A program made the translations under genes and the position numbers. Below, in pieces: positions 1 through 11,573 of a stretch of 64,000 nucleotides of DNA. This DNA is from Pogostemon cablin (Eukaryota > Streptophyta > Magnoliopsida > Lamiales > Lamiaceae). The DNA is taken from the NCBI GenBank assembly GCA_023678885.1, contig CM043009.1, positions 14,563,117 through 14,627,116 on the forward strand, given 5' to 3'. Each line of letters starts with the position of its first letter. Within the stretch, counting starts at the first letter, position 1. The notes beneath the pieces were generated by a model. That model saw only the letters and a list, made by a program, of their open reading frames with translations, made no database searches and was not told the DNA's origin.

Positions 1-119
1 ACTTCTTGCGTTTATATTTTAAAGTCATTCGTGCTAACTACTTCTTGCGTTTATATTTTGAAGTAACTACACAGCATTATTGAATTTGGGTTTGGTGATT
101 GTGATATATTTGCATGTAG

Positions 120-368
120 TTGGTGTCAAATGGAAAGTTCAAAAGCAGCATGCATAGAGTGGTATCTAAAAGCATTGGGCCAAGAATTTCAGTGGCTTGT
201 TTTCTATCTGGGCCCTTCAATAAGGCCCAATATTATGGCCCAATAGAAGAGCTGATAAATCAAGAAAATCCACCCAAGTACAGAAAGGTCCTCTTTAGTG
301 AATATGTTAAGAAATTTGCCACTTCTGCAATTCAAGATTATCCTGGTCTTAATTACTACAAGTTGTAA
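120..368 (+). CDS. 2-oxoglutarate/Fe(II) dioxygenase gene A, last exon (partial)
   Basis: This is the final exon of a DOXC-type 2ODD ('1-aminocyclopropane-1-carboxylate oxidase homolog' group); the rest lies left of the window. An intron acceptor AG is at 118-119 and the exon opens in phase 0 with LVSNGKFKS, which matches the start of exon 3 of the downstream paralogue. The distal metal-binding His (in MHRV) and the 2-oxoglutarate contact R-x-S (PRIS) are present, and the exon ends in ...NYYKL then TAA. There are 82 codons before the stop, one fewer... in practice the same length as exon 3 of gene B within one residue. No lesion is visible, so gene A may be functional. The substrate cannot be told from this exon; the group includes alkaloid, benzoxazinoid and flavonoid oxygenases. 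Confidence 0.85.
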   Translation: MVSNGKFKSSMHRVVSKSIGPRISVACFLSGPFNKAQYYGPIEELINQENPPKYRKVLFSEYVKKFATSAIQDYPGLNYYKL

Positions 369-544
369 AACATAGTACTCAACAACCTTTTCTTCACGTG
401 TTATAGTGGCACTTTACCTATTTAATATTACCAATATCTCATATTACTTTTAGATAAAGTCTCATGTGATGCGGTGCTTGTGTGAGACGTGTTAAATTAT
501 GATCGATATATAGGTAAAACATATCTATTATTTGTTAAAGTATA

Positions 545-771
545 CTCCTTCCGTCCCTTGGTAAGAGTCTCATTTGCTTTTGGGCATGTGGATTAATAAG
601 TATTATTATTTAATGATAAGTGGGTAGTTGTATTAGTGGGTGTGTGGACCCCATATTTTAATTATATTAGTGGGTGTGGGTGGGTCCCATGTGTCCAAAA
701 AATGAAATGGGATCCTTTGGGTGGGACAACCAAAATGGTAAAATGAAACTCTTACCTAGGGATGGAGGGAG
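545..771. mobile_element. Stowaway-type MITE
   Basis: The left end CTCCTTCCGTCCCTTGG and right end CCTAGGGATGGAGGGAG are inverted repeats. TA dinucleotides flank both sides (543-544, 772-773), as expected for Tc1/mariner-type MITEs. It has no coding capacity. Confidence 0.85.
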
Positions 772-1394
772 TATTTTTCTAAAATATAATGAATGATTCA
801 TAAATATGACTTTAGATGTTATAATATAATTTATTACCGACATACTTTAACTATTAATATGCATATTTTACTTATAATAAGCATACTTTAACATATTGTT
901 CGATCCATCTCACAACCTGACATTTTTCATGATTATATTCGAGCATCTTTGCTTCACTCCTTGTTGAACTCTTAATCATGTTCTATTCACTTTTGAGCCC
1001 TGTATTGGCTCTTTTTAGCAAGTCGCTTATTTGCCTTTTTATTTTCGTTTTTCCCTTTATCCTTTTGCCTTGTCCCCTTCTTATTTTCATTTTCTTTTTT
1101 TATAATATTGTCTAATTTGATATTGTTTGATCCATCTCACGACCTGTCTTTCATGGATATTCTCCTTTTAAGGATGTGAAATAAATTTCTAAACATAATA
1201 GTGATATCAACCTTATTTTGTGCGGGATGAAACTTTCTTTAATCTGGTCATACTTTTGTATAGAGGCCAAAAGCACGGTTGCTCACTGTCAAAAAGCAAA
1301 ATATTATTTTCTATATATATAAAAGAAAAAAAAAATCAAATATGTAACATTTTGTACAATTTGTCAATAATGCCTCTAGTTTGACATACAATTA

Positions 1395-1570
1395 TTTTCT
1401 TAGGTATGTGTTATATGAGACCGTCTCACATAAGCCCTTACGTGAGACAAATAAAAAAATGATAATATTAATATCGCTTTCGTTATAAAATATTATCATT
1501 TTTTATTTGATTACTTATGAAATAGTTTATTTCACTATTTTCACTTTTCATCGATAGAGTATCACTTATC
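1395..1570. mobile_element. GAGACCGTCTC-family MITE, partial copy
   Basis: It contains ATGAGACCGTCTCACATAAG followed by CCCTTACGTGAGAC and an AT-rich ATTATCACTTT-type interior. The same blocks occur at 61535-61790, 22305-22545 and 16258-16342. One end is not recognisable. Confidence 0.45.
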
Positions 1571-1710
1571 GTTAATGATATGAATATCTCTCCTGCCCTG
1601 CCCCATTTATAATTTTTATTTTACATTTATTATATTTACATATAATATATTTTATTAATATATATAAGGTATATTTTACTTATTTTAAAACAAAGAAATT
1701 AATAAAATAA

Positions 1711-1936
1711 TTCTCCCTCCGTCCACTGTCAATCTATCCATTTTATCATTTTGGGCTGTCCACTCTCAATATATCCATTTCTCATTTTAGACACATGTGA
1801 CCACACTCTCACTAATACAATTAAAATATGGATCCACACCCTCCACTAATACAACTACCCACTACACATAAAATAATAATACTCCTTAATCCACGTGCAA
1901 AAAGCAAATGAATACATTAATAATGGTCGGAGGGAA
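1711..1936. mobile_element. Stowaway-type MITE
   Basis: The left end TTCTCCCTCCGTCCACTG pairs with the right end GGTCGGAGGGAA. The interior has the 'cactaatacaactacccact' type block shared with the other copies in the window. Confidence 0.75.
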
Positions 1937-2283
1937 TATATAACTATTACAAGAATTTTATTATAATATTATATATACCATTAATTAAATTCAAAAAATA
2001 ATAAATATTAATTTTAAAAAACGAAAAATAAAGTTAAATAGTATTTAATTTATGATTCAAATTCACTTGTTACCCAGGTAAAGAAAAAAACAAATATTGT
2101 ATATAAGTTTGACAATTTAATTAGGAAATTTCACAAGAGTACTACTGTGATTAGTGTATTTTTATTAATGTATAATAAGTTTAGGGTGATTTTAAGCTAC
2201 ACTTAGTATATGGATGCATCTTAAAGTGATAGGTTTAAATAGGGTAGTAGTGAGTAGTTATTTTATTTAATTTTTAATAAATA

Positions 2284-2355
2284 CTCCCTCTGTGCGCTTT
2301 CAAGGGTTTTATTTCCTTCTAGTAGGTTGGAATCCTTGAAATCGGATGGAGGAAG
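2284..2355. mobile_element. Very short Stowaway-type MITE
   Basis: Only 72 bp: CTCCCTCTGTGCGCTTTCAAGG at the left pairs with CCTTGAAATCGGATGGAGGAAG at the right, with TA on both sides. It is essentially a hairpin. Confidence 0.7.
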
Positions 2356-2379
2356 TATATTTAATTTGAGGGTGATTCT

Positions 2380-2550
2380 GCAGTATACTCGGTGCACCTG
2401 CGGTTTAGTGGGTTAAAAATAAGGGGAGTGAATAGTTTTAAAAAAAATAATTATTATTTTATTTTATTTGATGGTAGATATCGAATTAAAATATAATCTA
2501 ATATCGTCAGGTACACCGATGCACCAAGTGCATAGCAGTGGGACTCTTAA
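2380..2550. repeat. Small inverted-repeat element
   Basis: The arms contain ATACTCGGTGCACCTG on the left and CAGGTACACCGATGCACCAA on the right, enclosing an AT-rich centre. A related half-copy may lie at about 2600-2635. It looks like a MITE, but its exact ends are not clear. Confidence 0.4.
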
Positions 2551-3008
2551 TTTGATGGTAGAGATTAATTTAAAACTTATTCTCTAACTGTTGATATCCT
2601 CCAAATACACTGGTGCTTCAAGTGCACCTTAGTTGAAGTAATTTAGAAGTAATTTTTTTAAGGATGATGCTAAATGTCTATATTACGGACATCCTCACAT
2701 CCATATCCTATAGAAAGTATATGTTTACGAAATTAATAAAAAAGCTCTAAACCCTAACCTTCAAAATCATAAACTCTAAATCATTATATCTTAAACTACA
2801 AGGCTAAGTAAAATTTTAATGGATTATAACATAGTTTTATTAAATTAAGATGTCCGAAATATGTACAAACATCACTACCTTTTTTTTAAGCTATATTGGA
2901 AAATGTATAAATTCTTTTAAATTCTTAAATTGTAATGTGATGTTTGTTTCCATTTTGAAAATTGGATTTTGATTTTCAAAATCTAGATATTTAAAATCAT
3001 CATATATA

Positions 3009-3281
3009 CTCCATCCCTCCCCTTTACAAGTATTCATTTACTTTTTATACCTAAATTAAGAAGTACTATAGTATAATATTTTAAAGTGTAATGAGGAGAA
3101 AAAAATAATATTTTAATGTGTAGTAGATAGTTATATTAGTGTTGAGTGTGAGCCCATGTGTAGTATGTTGAGTATAATAATATTATTGTGTGTGTCACAT
3201 CAACCCAAAAAGGAAATTGATACTTTGTATTGGGACGGACCGAAATAGTAAAATGAACACTTATTAGAGGGACGGAGGGAG
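3009..3281. mobile_element. Stowaway-type MITE
   Basis: The ends CTCCATCCCTCCCCTTTACAAG and AGAGGGACGGAGGGAG are flanked by TA dinucleotides. Confidence 0.8.
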
Positions 3282-3550
3282 TATGTATGGTGTAACCCAC
3301 CATAAGGAGTCCCTACCGCCCCTGCCCTGTGGATTGGTAAAGGAGGTAAATCGCAGGATGTGTCTCAAGTGGCTTATAGAGATAACTCACTGTTTAACTG
3401 TACTTGCAAGGGGCCAAATACATACCAAAGACAGGATTTGAATCTCTTCCATACAATACTTCTTTACCTATTAATTTAATATATTAAAACCTACTCTATA
3501 AAAAAATATTTTAAAACAAAGTTAATAACTGCTTATTTGGTTTTTATATA

Positions 3551-3775
3551 CTCTCTCTCTTTCAAAGAGTTTTTTTTTTCTTTTCCATTTTGGGCGTCCT
3601 ACCAAAGAGTTCCATTTCATTTTTTTACATAAATGAAATCCAAACATACCTATTAATACAATTAAAATATATGGCCCACACTTCCACTAATACAACTATC
3701 CACTAAACATTAAATAATATAATACTCTTTAATCCATGTACGAAAAGTAAAAGACTCTCTTTGGGTGAGATAGAG
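3551..3775. mobile_element. Degenerate Stowaway-type MITE
   Basis: The left end CTCTCTCTCTTTCAAAGAG and right end CTCTTTGGGTGAGATAGAG have diverged, but the interior block of the family (cacttccactaatacaac) is kept and TA flanks remain. Confidence 0.6.
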
Positions 3776-3828
3776 TAAGTAAAAAATACCTCACAAGAAA
3801 CAAGTAACTGAGATTTATTTTGAGTGAG

Positions 3829-3900
3829 GCTTCTGTGCACCCGAGTGCACGGAGCATATTCCGTGCGCCTTTACAATTTTCGTGCCCCTTTGCAATTTAA
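3829..3900. mobile_element. GTGCGCC-family MITE, one terminus only
   Basis: GAGGCTTCTGTGCACCCGAG, then GTGCACGG and ATTCCGTGCGCCTTTA, match the terminus of the full copy at 60301-60691. The other end is missing. Confidence 0.5.
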
Positions 3901-4783
3901 AACTCTAGCAATACATAGATTTAAATAAAATATAGAGGAGGAGGATTGTGTTCACATGAGGACACGGAGTATCTATCCGTATCCCCGGAGCGCAGGAGCT
4001 TTTGCTTTTTTTTTTCTTCCATTTAAACATGTGATAGTTGGTTAAAGTAAAATTGTGAGTTGGAATGATTCAATATTTGTTGGAATCGTTTGTCATCTTC
4101 CTAGCTAGCTAGAAGCATCTATACAGCAAGTAAAATAATACATCCAATCAATCAATGCCTATTATCTCTTCACATAATTTAAACATGTGAGGATAACTTT
4201 GTGTATCACAAAGTTTGATTTTTTATTTTTATTTTTTTAAATTTATTTATTAGTGAAGTAGGTAACTTACAGGTTTTGTAAAATAAAAATAAATAAAATT
4301 ATATATCTCATCATTATGGGCTCTTATTTCTCTGTACAGGAAATTGGTGGAGGCAAAAATCACAAAATGTGATTAATTTAAACAATTTATGGTGGATGTC
4401 TTATTATTTGATTGGACTTTTCATGTGATGGTTAGAAATAGAACCTCTACCATACAACTGTCAGCTACAGATAGAGCTGACAATTCGAGATTGATCAATA
4501 AACCCTTTAATAGAAATGATATATATTAGCAACTTTCACTTAAAAATAATTTTTTTAGCAACTTATATTAAAAATAATTTTTTCTAGTTACTTTTATTGG
4601 AGATGGTTAAAATACCATTTGAAAGGAACCCACTAATCACATATTGATGAATCTGATGCCTCTCTTTTTTACTAAAAAAGTACCAAAGTATAATACTAAG
4701 TGTAAAAAGATGCATTAATTTGTTGTTTTTACATGCCTCGTGAATGTAATTATTTATTAAAATGCAAAAAGATGAATTCTACG

Positions 4784-5215
4784 ATTTTTTTGGGAAAAAA
4801 ATAGGTCGAATAGACAAATATGTATAAGCCGAATAAAACCACCATTTGGGCCGAATATAATAAATGTAGGCCGAATAGAAGAAAAATTTTATCCGTATTA
4901 AATTTGTTTTAATTTTCCTGGGAAAAAAATATAGGGCGAATAGAACAACCATTAGAGTCGAATATAATAAAGGTAGGTTGAATAGAAAAAAAAATTTATC
5001 CGTATGAAAATTAGTTCTAATTTTTTCTGAAAAATAATATAAGTCGAATAAAACTACCATTTGGGCCGAATAGAAGACATGTAGGCTAAATAGAAAAAAT
5101 TTTGTTATCCGTATGAAATTTTGTTCTAATTTTTCCTGGAAAAAAAGATGAATAGGCCAAGTCGTATATGTCGAAAAAAAGGAAATTTGGCCGAATAGAA
5201 GAAATGGACGTTTAA
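4784..5215. repeat. Diverged tandem repeat, about 4 units of 110-130 bp
   Basis: Each unit begins with a T-rich tract and (C/T)TGGAAAAAAA (near 4790, 4918, 5027 and 5137), then several copies of GGCCGAATAGAA, then ATCCGTATGAAATT. Units differ by point changes and small indels. The GGCCGAATAGAA word appears again near 5560-5575, outside the array. Reading frames across it (for example the minus-strand frame at 4779-5060) are by-products of the repeat. Confidence 0.75.
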
Positions 5216-5450
5216 CTATTTTCCTATAATTTTAAATTTGTTTCCACCCACCACTATTTAATGCGGTCAACAAAAATATAATGATAGCCCCATGATTTTT
5301 GTCCTTTCTTTCTAACAGTTATAGGGGTAAATTTGGAATATCTCTTAATAGTGGCTAGAAAAAAAAAATTTCTTATGTAGGTGACCAAATAAAATTTAAC
5401 TAAATACATGGAGTAGTCTTTTAAATTTTTTCCCAAAATTCTAGTATATA

Positions 5451-5539
5451 CTCCCTCTGTCCCGGTCAAACTGCATCGTTTGACTGCAAAAAACTCTTAT
5501 AAAAGTTACAGTAAATGTAGTAATATGAGCGGGATGGAG
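5451..5539. mobile_element. Short Stowaway-type MITE
   Basis: The ends CTCCCTCTGTCCCGGTCAAA and GAGCGGGATGGAG are flanked by TA. It is 89 bp and non-coding. Confidence 0.7.
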
Positions 5540-6200
5540 TATAATGGACATTTAAATTGAAGGCCGAATAGAACCGAGCTATTTGGCTCGACCCAACAAA
5601 CTTGATAGGCCAATTGAGCTCCGGCCTATATTTAGCTCGATTCTTAGGCTTTTTGGCCCCTTTTTCATATTTATTTATAATTTTCTATATTTTTCATTTA
5701 ATATAATTTTTAGTTATAAATTGTTTACATCATTCCATTTAATTACTATTGGGGATATACTCATGTGATCTCTTAAATAGCTCTAAAGCCTTAAGGTCAT
5801 ATATGAATTTTCTATTTTATTTGGATATTTAACTAATGTGATAATTATATGTATTAAATTAGTTGAACTTTAAATAATTCTTTTAATAAAAATTTTAAAA
5901 ATCAAATCAAGATAAATGAATTTATACGTTTTATAGTCTGATGAACTATGGCAAGCTAATACGGGCGTACCTAGTAAAATTGATGAAATATCTTACTTCA
6001 TTTTATTTTAATTAATAATTATTAAACTTCTTGCACACATGATCATAATTTAAGCATTGAATATAATTCATAACAAATACTTCATTTAATAAATAGAATA
6101 TGAGATAAAATAAGATAATGGAATAGGTGAAACAACCCTTGAGTCTCTTTATTCTTTGATGGTATTTGTAGAGTCCACGTTTTTCATACTAATAAAATAT

Positions 6201-6435
6201 TTCATCCGTCCTCTTAAAAAGTAACAATTTGTTTTTTTGTGTGTGGATCAAAGAATATAATAATTTAATGTGTAGTGAGTTGAAGGATATAATATTTTAA
6301 TTTGTAGTGGATAGTTTTATTTGTGTTGAGTGTGAGTATGTATAGTGAGTTGAGTATAATAATAGTTTTTGTGGGTCATATCAAACTAAAAAAAATTAAA
6401 TGTGACGGACTGAAATGACAAATGGATACGTATCC
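6201..6435. mobile_element. Stowaway-type MITE, right end worn
   Basis: TTCATCCGTCCTCTT at the left and GTGACGGACTGAAATG at the right are the expected inverted blocks, but the terminal GGAG-TA at the right is gone. Confidence 0.55.
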
Positions 6436-6585
6436 AAAAGATGATAAGAGTAGAAGTTGAATCTCCAAAACTTTTCACCCTCCCATCAGTTAAGCTATAC
6501 CTTATCACTTCCATTTACATACACACAAATATACAACTTGATCTAGCGAGCTAGTTCTCATAGAACCATCCTCCAAACAGCCGAG

Positions 6586-8935
6586 ATGGGAGGAGGAACC
6601 GATCAACACTGCGACAGAATGGAGTTGCTGAGAGCGTTCGACGAGACGAAAGCCGGTGTGAAAGGTCTCATAGATTCTGGATTGCCCAAGCTTCCCCAGA
6701 TCTTCGTGAGGCCATCGGAGGACCTGGTTCAAGATCACAAAACGACGTCGCAAATTCAAGTTCCGACCATCGATCTACAGGACATCCTCGAGAATCAAGA
6801 GAGACGAAAGCGGGTGGTTGAAGAAGTGAAGGGTGCATCGGAAAGGTGGGGATTCTTCCAGGTGGTGAATCATGGGATCCCTCTGTCCGTTCTTGATGGG
6901 ATGATCGACGGCGTTGACAAATTTCACGATATGGATATTGACGAGAAAAAGAAGTATTATACGCGAGATACCACGACAAGTGTGCGATATAATAGCAGTT
7001 ATGATCTCTTCACTTCGAGAACTGCCAGCTGGAGGGATACTTTGACCTTAGCTTTCAATGGTGGATGTCACTCTTTGGATCCCCAAGAATTGCCCCCTGC
7101 TTGCAGGTATGATTACTCAACTACTTATACTATCTCCTTTTCAATTCTTTATGTTTGATGCCAAAAGAATTTTCGTGTGGTGAGTTGAATCTGGTTTATC
7201 AAGCATCTTAATTTAAAAAAAAAATAATTTACACATAATTTTTTTTTTAAATGAAAAATATTATTTATATCAACAAAATATAAAAGTTAGGGTGTAATGT
7301 CAATCTATTCATATTTAACTTTGTCCTCAACTGTCCTTTTTCCTTTTTAGTTTTAGTCTCAAAGACAAATTCATTAATAGTTAAGTACAAACTCAAATTT
7401 TTAGTAAAATATGGATTAGTATTTCTTTAATAGAAATAATACTCTAATTAAGTGTTTAGAAACAAAAAGCTTTTTTTTTTTGAGATTAAAAAAAAATTTC
7501 CCCCCTTCTTAAAGTATTAATTTTACCATTTTAGTCTTTTGAATAATGAAACATTAATTTCCTTTTATATAAACTTTGATGTTACATCTCATTCCAAAAA
7601 GTTACTACTAGTAAATGATCTAAATATTCTATTATATTTTTTTTATTTCATCTCCTATTATATGTATTAGATTAGATTAGATGTGTGACACTTTGCAAAG
7701 AGAATAATTTCAATCTTTTCCTTTAGGTTGATATTATCCTTTTAGGGCATGTGTTTTATTATATCATACTGTTAATTATCCATTCACAACATGAAATATA
7801 ACACTAAAATATAACAAGAGATCCGAACCGATATAAAATTACAAAGTATATCACCACTGTAAAAGGTGAATTGTTAATATTATACTCCATCCGTCCCATT
7901 GAAACGTACACGTTTTTTCATTTTTGTCCGTCACAATACAAAATGTGAATTTTCTTTTTTTATTGGTAAAGAGGACCCACACATATTAATTATTTCTCTC
8001 TATGGGCCCACATGTCATACTAATACACCTACCCACTTTACATTAATATATTATTTCTCTCACTCCACTACACATTAAAATATTATTATACTTCTTAATC
8101 AACGTGCAAAAAGTAAACGCCCATGTTTCAATGGGACGGGGGGAGTACTTAGGAGTTGATATCCGGTGCTACAGGGTGCACGCGTGTATCCATATCTATA
8201 TTTATTTTATTAATACTATATAAAAATACTCCTTCCGTCCCACTAAAGTCTTCACTCTTTCTTCATTTATTTGTCCCATTACACTCTTCACCCTCTAAAA
8301 ATAGTAAAAGTTTCAAAACAAATAACCTCTCACTACAATATATTTTCAAAAATGTCACTCTCACCTAACTCACATAACTTACTTTATCATTTATTTATTA
8401 CTTAAAAATACTACAATACCCCTAAAAAGTCAATAAAGTTGGTTAAAAAAGCAATTTTTCTTAAATTTCGTATCTACAGTAACAGTGAAGAGCTTAATGG
8501 GATGGAGGGAGTATGCATTTTTTAATAAATGTATTACACCTTTTAAATTCAGTTTTTTATTAAATTAAAAATTAACAGAAAATTTATTAACAAACTATTT
8601 AAATTCTTATTAATTAGTACATATATTTTTATGTATGTTTTGAATGTGGTAAAAAATGCATAGGAGAATTTGCCTAGTTGTATATAGTACATTATAGTGG
8701 TGTACATCTATTTTATTTTGGATTAATTCCTAAAAAATTCACCAAAGGGGATTTTCAAATCTATCACGACTTTTTATTTTTGTCAATTCAATACATGATC
8801 TATTTAGTAGTTTCAATTCTATCACGACATTTTATTTTTGTCAATTTAATACGTAATCTACTTAATATTTTCAATTCTATCACAACTTTTATTTTTGCAT
8901 TTTGATAAACGTTTATTTTATATTTTCAATTCAAT

Positions 8936-9001
<66 letters not shown>

Positions 9002-11573
9002 TTATTAATAAACTGTGAATTTATTAATTAGTGGGATTAACACTTCATTTTTTTTAAGTCCAATTAATTATTAATTTTCTTTTTTATAAAATCCTTATTT
9101 TTAATAAATAATTTTATTTATATAATATTTTTGTTACAATTGTGAATTTACTATAATAGTAGTAATAAAGTCGAACAAAAAAAAATTTAGAATTTTATTC
9201 ATTATAATAAAAAAATATTTTACATAAAAGTCCATCTATTAAAATAAATTTCTATCACTAATTACAATATGAATTTACTATAAAAACAAGGAGAAAATAT
9301 CTTATTTGTTCGAATGGTATATTTTAATTTTTAAATAACTTTTAATAATAATAATAATAAAAATATAATAAATTAAATTGAAAATATGAAATAAATGGTG
9401 TATCAAATTGCTAAAATAAAAGTTGTGATAGAATTGAAAATATTAAATAGATCGCGTATTAAATTGATAAGAATAAAAGGTCGTGATAAAATTGAAAATA
9501 TTAAATAGATCATGTATTGAATTGACAAAAATAAAAGGTGGTGATAAATTTAAAAATCCTTAATAAGGTCGTGAATTTTTTAGGAATTAATCCTTTTATT
9601 TTCAATCATGTAAATGATTACTCTAGTGTTTAGTACCCCCGAGTTACCATAAGTTTTTCATCTTCACTTTTACCCTAGATATAGAGTTAAAAGGATCTGA
9701 ATGAGAGTGAGGAACAAGCTAATCTTTATTGAAAAGATTAATTAGTTCAATATTGTTGTCAAGGAACTCTAATTGCTTTATAATTAAATTAATTAGTAAC
9801 TAGTAGGAGCCCGTTTGAAAATGATCAATAAAATATACCATGAATCGTTTTATTTCTTTCGGTCTCATTCTAAATTCACAGAGAATCAGCATTGGAATAT
9901 TCAAAAAACATTGAAATATTAGGGAACACTCTACTTGGGTTATTATCAGAAGCTCTAGGACTCAAAACCGATCACTTGGAAAATATGGAATGTTCTGTCG
10001 CCCATCGTCTCCACTGTCACTATTATCCAGCTTGCCCTGAACCTGAACTAGCAATCGGAACAACGAGGCACACCGACGCTGGCTTCCTCACCATTCTTCT
10101 ACAAAATCGAATTGTCAGCGGTCTCCAAGTTTTGTACAATGGTCAATGGATCGACATTCTTCCTGTTCAAGGAGGTTTGGTAGTAAACATTGGAGATCTT
10201 CTTCAGGTATATAAGTATCTTTTTTTTTATCGTTAGAATTTCTATTTCATGTTTTGTCTTGTATCTCTCGTATATGACATTAATCAAAAGAAGCTACCTA
10301 TAAAGATGTGTCAAAATGGGTTGGTTGGTTGGTTGGGTTGATCCACTACCAGTCATTCTCTGGATTGGAGTGGGGCGGACCTTCGTGGGTTGGGACGGTA
10401 TTGGTTCATTAGCCCGGACCAGAATTTGTTTTTGATGTTTTTCTATAAATTTATATAAACAAAATAAAACTAAAATGGTACTCCCTCCGTCCCACAAAGT
10501 TTGCATGCCTCTTCCGGCACGAAAATTAAGAATAGTGATAATTTTTAGAGTATTATGGTATTTTTTTGTAATAAATAAATGGTAAAGTATGTTAGGCGTG
10601 TTAGGTAAGGGTGATTTTTTTGTAAATAAAGTGTATGTGGAATGCGTTTGACTTTTTGTTTTTTTAAGAATGTGCAAACTTTTGTGGGATAACCAAAAAT
10701 GGAAAGTGTGCAATTTGAAATGAGACCGAGGGAGTATACTTTTTGTAAATAGGTTTATCAAATTGAGTTAATTGATGGCATTAACCAAGAATTCATAAAA
10801 ATCAATTACTCCCTCCAGTCTCAACTTAAATTACACCATCTATGTGGATACGAAGTTGTAAAAAATTTATTCTTAGCCCAACTTTATTGATTTTTAGAGG
10901 GTAATATAGTATTTTTACGTAATAAATAAATTATAAAGCATGTTAAGCTGTGTTATATGGGACGAATGAAGACGAAAAATATGAAAACAGACGAAAAGTA
11001 TGAAATTTAATATGGGCCGGGACAAAAGAGTATTTTTTTTTAATTGAAATTAGAATGTTGTGTTATTGGTGGGGTGGCCTTGGTAGAGCATATTATAAAA
11101 GTATGAACCATTTGCGGGTTGAATTATTGGTGGGGTGGGACTTGGTAGAGTAAATTATAAAAGTGTGAACCATTTGTGAGTTGGATTGTTTGATTATTGG
11201 TGGCTGTGCGGGTTAAGCCACACAAACCTAGCCTATTTTGCTAACTATATATATAGATGAAACACTAGAAAATTTATAAATTACATTTATGTAACTCATT
11301 TTTTGTCATGTTAATATGACATAGCTTGTATCAAATGGAAGATTCAAAAGCAATGAGCATAGAGCGAAAGCAAATGGAATAGGTCCAAGAATTTCAATTG
11401 CCTGTTTTTTCTCTGGGCCTCCAAATGTATCTAAGGTTTATGGTCCTATTAAAGAGCTGATATCTGAAGAAAATCCTGCTCTATACAAAGATATTGTTCT
11501 TGGTGAATATGTAGCCAAGTTCTTCACTACTGGATTGGACAATTACCGTGCCCTTGATTATTACAAATTGTAA
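6586..11573 (+). CDS. 2-oxoglutarate/Fe(II) dioxygenase gene B, intact (3 exons)
   Basis: The exons are 6586-7106, 9882-10206 and 11325-11573. The donors are CAG|GTATGA and CAG|GTATAT and the acceptors are CACAG and CATAG. The phases fit (521+325+249 nt), giving 364 codons, the usual length for DOXC / ACC-oxidase-homolog enzymes. Exon 1 encodes the DIOX_N domain (VPTIDL near 59; WGFFQVVNHGIP near 93). Exon 2 has the HxD pair H237-T-D239. Exon 3 has H294 and R304-I-S306, so the metal and 2-oxoglutarate ligands are complete. A cytosolic oxygenase of specialised metabolism is expected from the family; the substrate is unknown. The normally conserved V after H-R is A (EHRA), shared with gene C. 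The start is ATG 6586; a second in-frame ATG at 6619 aligns with the only usable start of gene C. Intron 1 (2.8 kb) and intron 2 (1.1 kb) are full of transposable elements. Confidence 0.9.
7885..8145. mobile_element. Stowaway-type MITE in intron 1 of gene B
   Basis: CTCCATCCGTCCCATTGAAACG at the left pairs with GTTTCAATGGGACGGGGGGAG at the right, with TA on both sides. The termini pair closely, suggesting a fairly young copy. Confidence 0.85.
8229..8511. mobile_element. Stowaway-type MITE in intron 1 of gene B
   Basis: CTCCTTCCGTCCCACTAAAG and TTAATGGGATGGAGGGAG form the ends, with TA flanks at 8227-8228 and 8512-8513. It has the same interior (cttcactctttc...tacagtaacagtgaagag) as the copy at 12017-12268. 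Confidence 0.85.
8720..9593. mobile_element. Foldback Mutator-like element in intron 1 of gene B
   Basis: The arms of nearly 200 bp run from GGATTAATTCCTAAAAAATT (8720) to its inverse ending AGGAATTAATCC (9593). Each arm carries two diverged sub-repeats built on TCAATTCTATCACGAC. The flanks are a perfect 9-bp duplication TTTTATTTT (8711-8719 and 9594-9602), diagnostic of Mutator-like elements. The centre holds an (ATT)n tract at about 8938-9005 and no gene. Confidence 0.8.
8938..9006. repeat. (ATT)n microsatellite
   Basis: About 22 nearly perfect ATT units in the loop of the foldback element. Confidence 0.9.
10481..10734. mobile_element. Stowaway-type MITE (CTTCCGGCACG subfamily)
   Basis: The ends CTCCCTCCGTCCCACAAAG and GAGACCGAGGGAG have TA on both sides. 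The internal CTCTTCCGGCACG...AAATTAAG is shared with the copy at 60831-61093, so the two form a subfamily. Confidence 0.8.
10809..11030. mobile_element. Stowaway-type MITE, diverged
   Basis: CTCCCTCCAGTCTCAACTTA at the left; GGGCCGGGACAAAAGAG at the right; TA flanks remain. Confidence 0.6.

Larger units (their letters stand above)
369..6585. other. Intergenic spacer between 2ODD genes A and B
   Basis: About 6.2 kb of AT-rich sequence without a recognisable host gene. It holds several Stowaway-type MITEs, one end of a GTGCGCC-family MITE, a partial GAGACCGTCTC-family MITE (about 1400-1570) and a diverged tandem array at 4784-5215, listed separately. The ORFs over 60 codons here are low-complexity or fall inside the repeats. 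Confidence 0.7.
10306..11240. mobile_element. Probable non-autonomous hAT-like element in intron 2 of gene B
   Basis: The left GTGTCAAAATGGGTTGGTTGG is partly inverse to the right AACCTAGCCTATTTTGC, and the interior has GGGTTGG and GCGGGTT words as in hAT ends. Near the right end a block of about 60 bp (TTATTGGTGGGGTGG...GTATGAACCATTTG) occurs twice in tandem (about 11060-11180). Two Stowaway MITEs sit inside it. The flanking duplication is not clear. Confidence 0.4.

Noticed and set aside
4779..5060. 93-codon minus-strand frame
   Set aside because: It runs through the GGCCGAATAGAA tandem repeat and its protein repeats with the DNA unit; no gene features.
6505..6979. Minus-strand reading frames over exon 1 of gene B (and at 13007-13407 over gene C)
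   Set aside because: They are antisense shadows of the conserved dioxygenase exon and match no family I know.
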